DNA from: a virus
Reading direction: 5' to 3' (one strand)
IMG/VR virus record: IMGVR_UViG_3300014499_000010
Span: 1-43,992 of that record
DNA: 43,992 nt
Shown here: piece by piece, positions 8,023 to 14,470 of the stretch
Position numbering within the stretch: position 1 is the first letter of the stretch
How the letters are laid out: the number at the start of each line of letters is the position of its first letter
Program-made: the position numbers and the translations under genes
Notes under the pieces: model-generated
Seen by the model: the letters and a program-made list of their open reading frames with translations, nothing else
Told to the model about the DNA's origin: nothing
Database searches by the model: none

Positions 8023-9030
8023 CTAGAGGACGCCGGCGAGGGGATCGCGCCGGAAGCCGCCCGCCGAGCGGACGTATTTGGCAATCGTTTCGAGGCGCCG
8101 GTGTCCGGTGCGCTCTTGAATCGAGATGACGTCGGCCCCATTTTCGGCTGCTGCCGTTATCATCCCCGAACGCAGCGAGTGGCCGCCCCAGTTGCCCTGT
8201 TTGATGCCCGCGCGCTTGAGCGCTCTCTGCACAACCGCACACACGACCTTACCGCGAATCGTGCCCTCCCGTAATTTCATGTCGCGGCCGCCGCTCAAAG
8301 GCAGAAACAGTGCGCCCGGATTTTTGCCGCGCACTTTGATCCAGGCTTCGAGCGCGGCAACGGGACAGAGGGGGCTGCCAGCGATTCGCGGGATGCGGAC
8401 CTCGCGACCTTTCCCTTCCTGATCGGTCTTCGACTTGCGCAGCCGAAACAAAACGTGATCGTGAAAAACGCGCGCTTCATTGAGACGCAAACCCGCCAAC
8501 TCGTCGCCGCGCCAGCCCGTCGTAAAACCCACTAATAAAATCGCACGGTCGCGAACGCCACCAACGTTATCGGGCAGACCCGCCACGGCGCGCCGCAGAT
8601 ACTCAGGCGGGAGGGCATCTTTGCCCCCGGGCGCTTGCTCGACCTTGCGAGCTACGGCAGCAAGCGAGTCTCTCACAAGATCGTTCATCGGGTTCGGCAG
8701 TTGTTCCGCGCGATGGCGGTCTTTAAACGCCGCGACAATGTGCCGCACGTGAGCCAGCTTAAAAGGCTTCGGTTTGCGTTGAACGCCGCCCCAGATGACG
8801 AACAGACTCAAGCTGTCGGGCGACGCCGGAAGCGCTTGCCGGTTGGTTTCCCGGCACCAGTTGGCGAAGGTTTTCCAGGAGAAGCGGTAACCTCTCAGCG
8901 TGTTTGGAGCTTGCGAGTATTGCATCATTTCGTCTCTTACTTCGCGGATCTTCGACAGGTTCAACCCCACATCGAACAGGGCGAGTTGCTCGGCGAAGAC
9001 TGCTGGAACGGTACTAGCGATTGTAGACAT
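8023..9030 (-). CDS. int: Tyrosine-recombinase integrase
   Basis: A 335-residue protein from ATG 9030; an upstream in-frame ATG at 9066 would give 347 residues. The N-terminal half is a SAM-like core-binding domain (NTLRGYRFSWKTFANWCRE). The catalytic residues are Arg in TGWRGDEL, Lys in RKSKTDQEGK, His-x-x-Arg in GGHSLRSGM, His in RTGHRRLE and the Tyr nucleophile in AKYVRSA. I prefer 9030 because a good promoter ends 6 nt before it and the longer start lies on the -35 box. It marks the phage as temperate and acts on attP, perhaps in the hairpin-rich gap downstream or at 9.07-9.38 kb. Confidence 0.93.
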   Translation of the reverse strand: MSTIASTVPAVFAEQLALFDVGLNLSKIREVRDEMMQYSQAPNTLRGYRFSWKTFANWCRETNRQALPASPDSLSLFVIWGGVQRKPKPFKLAHVRHIVAAFKDRHRAEQLPNPMNDLVRDSLAAVARKVEQAPGGKDALPPEYLRRAVAGLPDNVGGVRDRAILLVGFTTGWRGDELAGLRLNEARVFHDHVLFRLRKSKTDQEGKGREVRIPRIAGSPLCPVAALEAWIKVRGKNPGALFLPLSGGRDMKLREGTIRGKVVCAVVQRALKRAGIKQGNWGGHSLRSGMITAAAENGADVISIQERTGHRRLETIAKYVRSAGGFRRDPLAGVL

Positions 9031-9036
9031 TCCCCG

Positions 9037-9066
9037 ATCATAAGGGCGACAATAATCCTGTGTCAT
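9037..9066 (-). promoter_or_regulatory. Integrase promoter (leaderless type)
   Basis: Reading leftward: ATGACA (9066-9061), 18 nt, TATGAT (9042-9037), then 6 nt (CGGGGA) to ATG 9030. Both boxes differ from the sigma-70 consensus at one base each. The expected start point coincides with the start codon. The GGGGA next to the ATG is too close to act as a normal Shine-Dalgarno. Confidence 0.65.
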
Positions 9067-9103
9067 CCACGAAGTTCACGATGGGTACTGTTTTGAAAAA
9101 GAA

Positions 9104-9131
9104 AGGGGGATGGGGAGTTCTAATCTCCCCC
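9104..9131. promoter_or_regulatory. G/C-block inverted repeat upstream of int
   Basis: GGGGAG at 9112-9117 pairs with CTCCCC at 9125-9130 around TTCTAAT, with a second overlapping G5 block just upstream (9105-9109). It sits about 40 nt before the int promoter and about 250 nt before the replication leader. It could be an operator or part of an integrase arm site. Apart from this repeat, nothing gene-like is seen between 9067 and 9385. Confidence 0.35.
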
Positions 9132-9385
9132 TATCTCGTAAGGGTGGGGTCAACTCGACAACCTCGATTGTAGCTTCTCAACCGAGCTTGCCGCGCCTAA
9201 GAGGTTCGGCGGCTCTTTAAAATTCGGTTTTCACAGCGCCCACACTCGCCAAAGTTAAACGCTACGAAGACCGCGACTAACAACCACACCGAAGATGCGT
9301 GTGCCGATGACTTGCGCCAACGGGGCATCAATTTCATTGTGCGGCATTTTCGGCCCAACCTGCAACTTTGCGAGGAGCCGAATTT

Positions 9386-9451
9386 ATGTCAGATGCGTTG
9401 CGACGCAGCGTTTTAGTACCAGAACTAGTCGTGTTGCGGGGTCGCGTATGA
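9386..9451 (+). CDS. Leader peptide (21 aa) coupled to the replication gene
   Basis: The ORF starts at ATG 9386 with GAGGAG ending 8-9 nt upstream (9372-9377), the best Shine-Dalgarno of this block. It ends with TGA at 9449-9451 overlapping the ATG of the replication gene (ATGA, 9448). The replication gene has no equally good site of its own. The peptide is MSDALRRSVLV and then PELVVLRGRV. This looks like translational coupling controlling initiator synthesis. TGCGT and ACGCA (9394-9407) can pair within it. Confidence 0.55.
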   Translation: MSDALRRSVLVPELVVLRGRV

Positions 9452-10758
9452 GCGGCGGGGGGACGCAGGCGGCGAAGAAACCGCCCCAGGCCGAGACACA
9501 GAGCGAAATCGGCAACAGCGAAATCCGTCAACTTCTGGCCGACATGAACACGCCGCCCAGCGATGGTTTTACGCCCAACGCGCCGCGTCAGCTTCTCTCC
9601 CTGCTGGACTTCGATGAAACGGAGGACGTCAGAATTCTCGCTTACCTCTGGTCGAAGACCGTTCACGGAGGCTTAAAAGGCAAGCGCCGCACCCGGACCG
9701 CCAAGGCGGAAGACGAACGCGGCGACATTCGTATTAAGCACATCGCCGCCGATCTCGACATGAGGCATTCGAACGTGTCCGCGGCGATGAAACGCATCGT
9801 CGAAAAAGGCCGTGTCCGCGTCGACGACGAAGACGCTTTTTGGTTGCGCGGTGACGTCCCAGACCCTCGCTTAAAACGCCCCAAAAAACCGTCCGATCCC
9901 AAAGGCGAAGAAAAAGAGAAAGATATCGATTCGTATATCTGTACAGATATACGAAATCAGGCTTTACGCCTTTATTTTCAGAAACTTAACATTTCTGATC
10001 GCACACAGAGGGTGTCGGACTTAATTAAGATCCGCGAGTACCGCGAAAAATTGAAGAGCGAAGCCATGAATGCGGCCCGTGATGCGGGCCAGGAAATCGA
10101 AGACTTCTACCTCGAACACATCGGCTTCGAGCAACCCAAAAAACGCCGCGGCCGAAAGAAGAAAGCCCGCGGCAAACCGGGAGTTGAACTCTCTCTTTTG
10201 CGGCCGCCGAGTATATCTGTACAGATCTCCTTCCCGAATTTTGTACAGAAGCCAAACCCGACTTCTGTACAAAACGAAAATCATTCTGCACAGAATGCCT
10301 ATCCTTATGCAGAGTCTTTACAGAGTTGTTCAGAGGAGGAACTCTCACCCCCTACCCCCTCTCTCGCTCACGCGAAAGAGGGGAAGCGTGAATCCCCTCC
10401 TTCTAGCAATCTGCAAGCAGCACCCGATCCCGAACAGCACTGGAAGGGGTTCTGTCTGCTCGCTAAAGCAGTGGGGATGCAAAACACCGAAGGCGAGCAC
10501 GAGAGCAACAAGAAGCTCTATCTGAAGCTTTCCATCGAAGAGCAGTACGAAGCCGCCAAGGGAATCGAAACGCGGAACCTGCCAGGGATGCAGTTCGCCC
10601 GAGGCTTCACACCCACCATGCGCAACTATCTGCTCAAAAAACTTTGGACGGCCCCGCTGCGCGGCACTCCGCCGCCGGCAAGCGAAGTGCAAAAAGCCGC
10701 CGCCCTCCAAAAGTTCGAACGTCTGAAAATGCAACGGCGGCAAGTCATCGAGGAATGA
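9448..10758 (+). CDS. Winged-helix replication protein (initiator-like)
   Basis: A 436-residue protein. I chose ATG 9448 (overlap with the leader peptide) rather than a much longer upstream start at 9295 whose first 50 residues look non-coding. Residues about 45-130 form a helical/winged-helix domain like DNA-binding replication proteins (DVRILAYLWSKTV ... IRIKHIAADLDMRHSNVSAAMKRIVEKGRVRV). A charged linker with a Lys/Arg patch (KKRRGRKKKARGK) follows, then a Ser/Gln-rich stretch encoded by TGTACA repeats, then a helical C-terminus (residues 330-436). The arrangement 'origin repeats inside the initiator gene' is that of lambda O. The domain call is by pattern; no family name is certain. Confidence 0.65.
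   Translation: MSGGGTQAAKKPPQAETQSEIGNSEIRQLLADMNTPPSDGFTPNAPRQLLSLLDFDETEDVRILAYLWSKTVHGGLKGKRRTRTAKAEDERGDIRIKHIAADLDMRHSNVSAAMKRIVEKGRVRVDDEDAFWLRGDVPDPRLKRPKKPSDPKGEEKEKDIDSYICTDIRNQALRLYFQKLNISDRTQRVSDLIKIREYREKLKSEAMNAARDAGQEIEDFYLEHIGFEQPKKRRGRKKKARGKPGVELSLLRPPSISVQISFPNFVQKPNPTSVQNENHSAQNAYPYAESLQSCSEEELSPPTPSLAHAKEGKRESPPSSNLQAAPDPEQHWKGFCLLAKAVGMQNTEGEHESNKKLYLKLSIEEQYEAAKGIETRNLPGMQFARGFTPTMRNYLLKKLWTAPLRGTPPPASEVQKAAALQKFERLKMQRRQVIEE
9930..9955. repeat. 26-bp perfect palindrome with CTGTACAG core
   Basis: Every base from 9930 to 9955 pairs with its mirror (left half TTCGTATATCTGT). It lies within the replication gene and its core CTGTACAG recurs at 10217-10224 and upstream of the portal gene at 24514-24521. 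It is probably a dimer-protein site (autoregulation or origin). Confidence 0.85.
10215..10296. other. Iteron-like array: candidate origin of replication
   Basis: Four 12-mers close to TTCTGTACAGAA occur at 10215-10226, 10239-10250, 10263-10274 and 10284-10295, with centres 24, 24 and 21 bp apart. Three differ from the consensus at one base and one at two. The stretch codes for a low-complexity Ser/Val/Gln linker, so the DNA rather than the protein is likely to be under selection. Degenerate half-sites continue to about 10333. Iterons inside an initiator gene are an established phage origin design. Confidence 0.6.
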
Positions 10759-10759
10759 T

Positions 10760-11179
10760 ATGGCCGAACAGGAGATTTCCCCCCAAGATCTCGAAGATGC
10801 ATTCGACCAACTGCGACTCATGGAGTTCCCGCCTCCCGAGGGTTCGCGCGCCGTTCTGATGAATGCGTTGGATAGTATGTGTCCCCACAAACGCGCGTTA
10901 GAGTGGCTCATCTCCGAACTGGTGAACCGCGTTAGTAAGTGGCCGGGACTGGCGGAGGTGAGAGGACTGCTTTGCCGGAGGTTCGATGCGAAGGACGGAA
11001 TAGACCGTCCCTGGTGCTCACTGCCCGGTTACACCAACGAAGAGGCGGAAGCGAAACACTTTGAAGAGCACAAGCAACTCACCAAGGCCGAAGGCTACAT
11101 CGCGGACGAAGTGCGAGACATGCTTCGTCTGACAGCAGCAAAACTGAAGCAAATCCCGGAAGGAAGGAAACCCGCATGA
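10760..11179 (+). CDS. Helical early protein, function unknown
   Basis: A 139-residue, mostly helical, acidic protein that starts just after the replication protein stop and overlaps the next gene by ATGA. It contains LISELVNRVSKWPGLAEVRGLLCRRFDAKDGID, which looks like a small helical DNA-replication accessory domain, but no family is recognised. A place between initiator and small zinc protein would suit a helicase-loader-like or initiator partner; this is inference from position only. Confidence 0.55.
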   Translation: MAEQEISPQDLEDAFDQLRLMEFPPPEGSRAVLMNALDSMCPHKRALEWLISELVNRVSKWPGLAEVRGLLCRRFDAKDGIDRPWCSLPGYTNEEAEAKHFEEHKQLTKAEGYIADEVRDMLRLTAAKLKQIPEGRKPA

Positions 11180-11367
11180 AAACCCACTCCACCTACCACG
11201 CCGACTGCCTCTGCGGCAAACCGATCACGTCCGAAACCCGCATTACGAAATGCGAAGACTGCCAGCGCGTCCTCGTCTTCGAATGGGGCGGCGGTACCGC
11301 GATGATGTTCGATGCGCCGAAGAAGGCCGAAGACGAAAAACCCAAAGCGAAAGGAGCGAGTGCGTGA
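11176..11367 (+). CDS. Small zinc-ribbon-like protein
   Basis: A 63-residue protein with Cys pairs C-x-C (DCLCGKP, residues about 11-13) and C-x2-C (KCEDCQR, residues about 26-29) spaced as in a small zinc ribbon, followed by a Lys/Glu/Ala-rich tail. The ATGA overlap at its start and GTGA overlap at its end place it firmly in the early operon. Function unknown; probably nucleic-acid or protein binding. Confidence 0.6.
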   Translation: MKTHSTYHADCLCGKPITSETRITKCEDCQRVLVFEWGGGTAMMFDAPKKAEDEKPKAKGASA

Positions 11368-11775
11368 AAAAAGCCAGAAAGCAAGAAAGCCGGATCGACG
11401 TGCCTCTCGAAGAGTTCGTCGCAAAAGGCCAAGCGGCGCAGGCGGACATCGACACCTATCTCATCGACGCCGAAATCGAGAAAGCGAATCAGCGCGTGCT
11501 CGACGAGATCGAAACGGCGGATGCCAAGCAGTTACTCCAGCAGCTCGGCATGAATCAGGACACGTGGCCCGCGGCGCTCGCCATCGCCAAGCGCTGGCTC
11601 AAGAAGCACTGGTCGGACGGCTGGCGCGCGGCGGGGGGACGCGCAGCTCGTCATCGAAAGCTACCCGCACACGAAGGACCGGCTGCAAAAATTCATCAAT
11701 GGCACAGATGGTGAAAGACGCGATCAGTTCGGCGCGCTGGTCGGACACGCAAAAGCGAAAGCGGCGGGCGCGTGA
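11364..11775 (+). CDS. Early protein interrupted by a +1 frame change at a G6 run
   Basis: The frame opens at GTG 11364 (overlapping the previous TGA) and encodes a helical, Lys/Glu/Ala-rich protein up to about DGWRAAG at 11636. After the run GGGGGG (11633-11638) the coding-like sequence continues in the +1 frame (DAQLVIESYPHTKDRLQKF and on) to TGA 11773-11775, which overlaps the GTG of the HNH gene. Read straight, the original frame stops at 11714 with an implausible tail. Joined length is about 136 residues. Either the contig has one extra G, or this is a real frameshift (programmed or mutational). Function not recognised. Confidence 0.5.
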
Positions 11776-12194
11776 GCAAGACCGATCCGTTTCTCGTCGC
11801 TTGCATGACCCAAACCTCCCTCCTCTGCGGTTGCGGCGGCGCTGTCGATTGTCCGAAATGCGCCAGACGCGATAGACTCAGCCGCGAGCAATTCGGCGGC
11901 GAGCGCGAAGCCGTTTTGCGCCGGGATGAGTATCAGTGCCAGGCCTGCGGCGAAGTGGCGGACTTTCTGATTTTGGTGCATCACCGCAAACCGGGCGTGC
12001 AGACGCGCCGTTGGATGGTCACGCTCTGCCGGCGCTGCCATGTGCGGGCGCATTTCCTGCATCGTCCGAGCTACGCCCTGTGGCTCGAATCGCCGCTGCT
12101 CTATGCGCTGTGGCGGGAGTTGCATCGCAAGCAGCCGGAGCAGCGGTTGTTGCTCGCGGCGCCCGAGCCGCCGGAGCAGTTGCGGCTGCTGTAG
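11772..12194 (+). CDS. HNH-type endonuclease
   Basis: A 140-residue protein with GTG start in a GTGA overlap. The N-terminal zinc site is LLCGCGG ... CPKC; the HNH core follows: CQACG (residues about 56-60), LILVHHRKPG (His pair), then LCRRCHVRAH, i.e. two CxxC zinc pairs around a beta-beta-alpha metal finger. Phage HNH proteins of this size are either packaging-associated nickases or homing nucleases. Here it sits in the early operon, far from terminase, so a recombination/repair or free-standing homing role is more likely. Confidence 0.8.
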   Translation: MSKTDPFLVACMTQTSLLCGCGGAVDCPKCARRDRLSREQFGGEREAVLRRDEYQCQACGEVADFLILVHHRKPGVQTRRWMVTLCRRCHVRAHFLHRPSYALWLESPLLYALWRELHRKQPEQRLLLAAPEPPEQLRLL

Positions 12195-12267
12195 TGGCCG
12201 CGACGAAAGCACTGACCCCGCTCTCGTGGCGTTTATTTTCCGCTTGCTTGGGTGCGCCCTTTGGGGT

Positions 12268-12292
12268 TACACTCTAGCTGTTCAAGGAGTAC
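12268..12292 (+). promoter_or_regulatory. Possible promoter (-10 TACACT) and strong RBS for the 12,296 gene
   Basis: TACACT at 12268-12273 is followed 10 nt later by AAGGAG (12284-12289), 6 nt before ATG 12296. The -35 region is weak (TTGCTT at 12244-12249, 18-nt spacing). This gene keeps an RBS, unlike the leaderless genes that share the TACACT hexamer. Confidence 0.35.
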
Positions 12293-12295
12293 TAA

Positions 12296-12727
12296 ATGTC
12301 ACAATCATCTTGCAGCCCTGCGGCTGTGCAGAATCATCTTGCGTCTCTTGCGTCCCAAATAGCTCGCGATCCCGCTGCCATGTTGGAAGCGATGAAGCTC
12401 ATCGTTCAGAAGCACTTTGGCGACTCATGGCGCACGGAAGCAGTTCCCCCGACCCAAAACGGCCACCCGCAAAAACGAGGCGCCGTCACCGAAACTGGAA
12501 TCACCAAAGCCATAGAGGCAGTAGTCACCACAATGACTGGAGAGGTCGACTGGAGAGACGTCAACGCGAAACTCGCGCAGACTGGCTATGAAGTGCGGGC
12601 CACGAACGTACGCAACGCCGTCAATCGGGTGCTGCGAAAGCTGGTCGATCGCGGTCTCGCCACCGAAGGTGAAAAAGGAAAAGGCGATCGGCCAAGCCGA
12701 TTCGTGTTGAACAAACCGAAGAAGTAG
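12296..12727 (+). CDS. Putative DNA-binding protein (winged-helix C-terminus)
   Basis: A 143-residue protein. Residues about 65-138 (GITKAIEAVVTTMTGEVDWRDVNAKLAQTGYEV, then NVRNAVNRVLRKLVDRGLATEGEKGKGDRPSRFVL) have the helix-helix-recognition helix-wing layout of a winged-helix domain. The N-terminal 55 residues are helical and may dimerise. It has the clearest Shine-Dalgarno in the early region. It could be a transcription regulator. The tRNA-like gene follows 18 nt after its stop and is probably on the same transcript. Confidence 0.55.
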   Translation: MSQSSCSPAAVQNHLASLASQIARDPAAMLEAMKLIVQKHFGDSWRTEAVPPTQNGHPQKRGAVTETGITKAIEAVVTTMTGEVDWRDVNAKLAQTGYEVRATNVRNAVNRVLRKLVDRGLATEGEKGKGDRPSRFVLNKPKK

Positions 12728-12745
12728 AGATCCCCTAGGCGTTTG

Positions 12746-12850
12746 GCGGGGTTGGCGGAATCGGTAAACGCAGTAGATTGGGAATCTACAGGGCGGGTTT
12801 CTTGTTCAAGGAGTACCATGCCCTTGCGGGTTCAAATCCCGCACCCCGCA
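12746..12850 (+). tRNA. Leu-type tRNA with GGG (Pro) anticodon and oversized variable arm
   Basis: The acceptor stem is 7/7 (12746-12752 with 12843-12849), followed by A as discriminator (12850). The D arm is typical of tRNA-Leu (GCG/CGC stem, loop containing GGTAAA). The anticodon stem is 5/5 (12773-12777/12785-12789) with loop TTGGGAA, so the anticodon is GGG. The T arm is 5/5 with TTCAAAT. The variable region is about 36 nt (12790-12825), closed by AGGGC/GCCCT, against about 12-16 nt in normal class II tRNAs. CCA is not encoded. The body and A73 are leucine identity features while the anticodon reads CCC (proline). Total 105 nt. Confidence 0.8.
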
Positions 12851-12996
12851 TCCAAACAGCCTCTATCTTACCTTCATATCGTGGAAGAATGCAAGGGGGG
12901 CCGGTACGTTTTCAGCCTTTATTTATAGGGGTTTCGTGCGTTTTCTCCAGCGCGCCACGGGCGCAGAGCCGGGCGCGTCCGTCGCGCGACAATCGG

Positions 12997-13230
12997 CTAT
13001 TGAATCCGTTCGATTGTGAGCTCGCCGTTCGTGCCCAACTTCACGAAGCCATTGCCGGACGTGGTGCGAATAGTTTCGCCTGCGGCGATGCGCTGCCGGT
13101 ATTCGATCTTCATGTCTTCGATGGCTTCGAGCCAGTCTTCCGCGTCGGCGGAAGATAGCGAGTCTGCAAAGGCGAGAGCTTCCGCCTCCGAACGAAAGGG
13201 TTTTGATGGCATTCTGCGGGGCAGTCTCAT
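12997..13230 (-). CDS. Small acidic/helical protein, unknown
   Basis: A 77-residue protein (start at ATG 13230; an internal ATG at 13212 is possible). It has a helical N-terminal half (SEAEALAFADSLSSADAEDWLEAIEDM) and a beta-like C-terminus (GNGFVKLGTNGELTIERIQ). The long upstream extension of the frame is not credible. No good Shine-Dalgarno precedes it. A leftward promoter candidate lies about 100 nt upstream. No family recognised. Confidence 0.5.
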   Translation of the reverse strand: MRLPRRMPSKPFRSEAEALAFADSLSSADAEDWLEAIEDMKIEYRQRIAAGETIRTTSGNGFVKLGTNGELTIERIQ

Positions 13231-13322
13231 AAAGAGGAGAGAGCCGGCCCAATGCCGAAGTGATTGAGAATTCTGACTAAGGAAAACGATCACCCGAGAA
13301 GAGGTCCGGCTCTTCACCCGAA

Positions 13323-13351
13323 AGTCTAACCGCTTTTCGGCGAACCGGCAA
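13323..13351 (-). promoter_or_regulatory. Leftward promoter candidate for the 13,230 gene
   Basis: Reading leftward: TTGCCG (13351-13346), 17 nt, TAGACT (13328-13323). The -10 hexamer is the same as that of the well-formed promoter at 24.4 kb. The resulting leader of about 85 nt contains GAAGAG (13292-13297) and CTCTTC (13304-13309), which can pair. Confidence 0.4.
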
Positions 13352-13407
13352 CATCGCCAAGTACCATCGCGTCTGCGAGCGCCCAACCTCAATGGCGGCC
13401 CGAGGTC

Positions 13408-13413
13408 TACACT
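13408..13413 (+). promoter_or_regulatory. -10 element TACACT, 6 nt before ATG 13,420
   Basis: TACACT ends 6 nt before the start codon, so transcription would begin at the ATG. No -35 similarity is seen 16-18 nt upstream. The same arrangement occurs at 13543 and 15897. Confidence 0.4.
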
Positions 13414-13419
13414 TCGATC

Positions 13420-13665
13420 ATGGCTACATCTCCACCCGAAGCCCCGACCCTGAAAATCCCAGCCGAGCCCACCCAAACCGCGCCGTCGAGCGTTCCGCAG
13501 GCTGGCTGCTACGCCTGCCGGACCGCTCCTAGCGATCTGGCGTACACTGGCGAATATGGCAACCAACCCCAAAGCCCCGGCGACGACTCGCATCCCAGCC
13601 GGAGCGCTCCCGAACAAGGCGCCGCCGGGCGCGGGCGGAGCCGCAGGGCAAGAGTGGACGGCTGA
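13420..13665 (+). CDS. Short Pro-rich ORF with CxxC, uncertain
   Basis: An 81-residue ORF preceded by the TACACT element. The first 45 residues (ATSPPEAPTLKIPAEPTQ ... GCYACRTAP) look composition-wise like a small disordered protein with one C-x-x-C pair; the last part overlaps the next gene in another frame by 110 nt. Either this is a short real protein or the sequence is only the leader region of the 13556 gene. Low confidence. Confidence 0.3.
   Translation: MATSPPEAPTLKIPAEPTQTAPSSVPQAGCYACRTAPSDLAYTGEYGNQPQSPGDDSHPSRSAPEQGAAGRGRSRRARVDG
13543..13548 (+). promoter_or_regulatory. -10 element TACACT, 7 nt before ATG 13,556
   Basis: A second TACACT, 7 nt before the next start codon and 135 nt downstream of the first. 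No Shine-Dalgarno is present between it and the ATG. Confidence 0.4.
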
Positions 13666-13864
13666 GGACCGCAAACTCCTCGGCTATGTCCGGACGAACG
13701 CGCAGCCGATCGTCGCCGCTCTCACCCGCACATCGTCCGAAGCCGGCTTCCGGCGCGATTGGGCGGGCATGAACGAGTTCCTGGAGATCGCGACCAGGAT
13801 CTCCGGCCTGTGCGGGCTCGCGCAAATCGCCGCCGAATCGCCGCCCGCGATGGCGGTCCGCTAA
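13556..13864 (+). CDS. Small protein of unknown function
   Basis: A 102-residue protein with an N-terminal Ala/Pro/Gly-rich stretch and a helical C-terminal domain (EWTAEDRKLLGYVRTNAQPIVAAL ... WAGMNEFLEIATRISGLCGLAQIAAE). It appears leaderless, with TACACT 7 nt upstream. It is followed at once by a strong terminator, so it is a one- or two-gene unit. No family recognised. Confidence 0.5.
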   Translation: MATNPKAPATTRIPAGALPNKAPPGAGGAAGQEWTAEDRKLLGYVRTNAQPIVAALTRTSSEAGFRRDWAGMNEFLEIATRISGLCGLAQIAAESPPAMAVR

Positions 13865-13873
13865 ACCAAAAAC

Positions 13874-13918
13874 AAAGAACCCGCGCGCCGGACGCTTTCC
13901 CGGCGGCGGGTTCTTTTT
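13874..13918. terminator. Bidirectional intrinsic terminator
   Basis: The stem AAAGAACCCGC (13874-13884) pairs with GCGGGTTCTTT (13906-13916), with an inner GCCGG/CCGGC, followed by T5 rightward. Leftward, the complement of AAACCAAAAACAAAG gives a U-rich tail. It separates the convergent 13556 and 13917 transcripts. Confidence 0.9.
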
Positions 13919-14468
13919 ACGTGCGGATCAAGCTAATTTTTGAACTGAGCCGCACGCCCCAGGCCGCCGGATCGAGTTCGTCGTTTTTCGCGAGGGCCGC
14001 CTTGATCGCCAGTTTGTCCGGCTCCGGAGGCGGCGTTTTCGGCTGGCGCAGATATTCCGCGGGTATCAGGCTCTGATCGTCGACGACCAGCGAAGGGGCG
14101 GCGGGCTGGGCCCGGAACGAGCATCGGATGCCGGCCACCGTCGCGAGGCCGGCGTCTTGCATGAGCGTGAGGGCGCGGTCCTCAATTTTTTCGATCCGCC
14201 CGGCGAGCGCGTTCTTGCGGCGTTGCAATTCTTTGATCTGGGCGCCGAACGCCGCTTCCCGTTTTTCGAGTTCGTTCAGGACCGTGTTCGCTTGTTCGAC
14301 TTTGCGCTTGAGCCGCGCTTCGGCCGAAGCTTCCGAGACCGCCGCCGCTCTCCGGGCGACGGCGGTTTTGAGCATCGGCTGAACCACAGCGAGGTTGGCA
14401 TACAGCGATTTGTCGCGGATGCCGGGGGCGGGGGCGAGGCGCTTGTGAAGAGGGAAGGTCGAGGCCAT
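13917..14468 (-). CDS. Gp157-family (Siphovirus Gp157) protein
   Basis: A 183-residue protein. A long central coiled coil (residues about 35-95, EARLKRKVEQANTVLNELEK and on) leads into the family core: LMQDAGLATVAGIRCSFRAQ, then IPAEYLRQPKTPPPEPDKLAIKAALAKNDELDPAAWGVRL. The order 'coil, small beta segment, IP-x-EY, PDK-x-x-IK-x-AL' is the Gp157 signature. In other phages this gene sits with single-strand annealing/SSB genes, and a Streptococcus member was linked to phage resistance of its carrier. It has SD AAGGAGG 8 nt before ATG. It is the last gene of the leftward block. Confidence 0.8.
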   Translation of the reverse strand: MASTFPLHKRLAPAPGIRDKSLYANLAVVQPMLKTAVARRAAAVSEASAEARLKRKVEQANTVLNELEKREAAFGAQIKELQRRKNALAGRIEKIEDRALTLMQDAGLATVAGIRCSFRAQPAAPSLVVDDQSLIPAEYLRQPKTPPPEPDKLAIKAALAKNDELDPAAWGVRLSSKISLIRT

Positions 14469-14470
14469 GG

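Noticed and set aside
6682-9157. 11-bp inverted pair GAGTTGACCCC / GGGGTCAACTC flanking the leftward int module, looking like element ends or att arms
   Set aside because: Matches of this length are expected in the hundreds by chance in 44 kb, and no target duplication or longer homology supports it.
9295-9447. Longer N-terminus for the replication protein
   Set aside because: The 51 extra residues look non-coding and a leader ORF with a strong RBS ends exactly at the later ATG.
12746-12850. Whole-genome reassignment of CCC to leucine
   Set aside because: A Pro expected to be conserved in the terminase coupling region (after WNPVS) is encoded by CCC, so CCC must still be read as proline at least mainly.
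12997-13674. 225-residue leftward ORF
   Set aside because: Only the last 77 residues look coding; the rest is antisense to the 13420/13556 genes and the promoter region.
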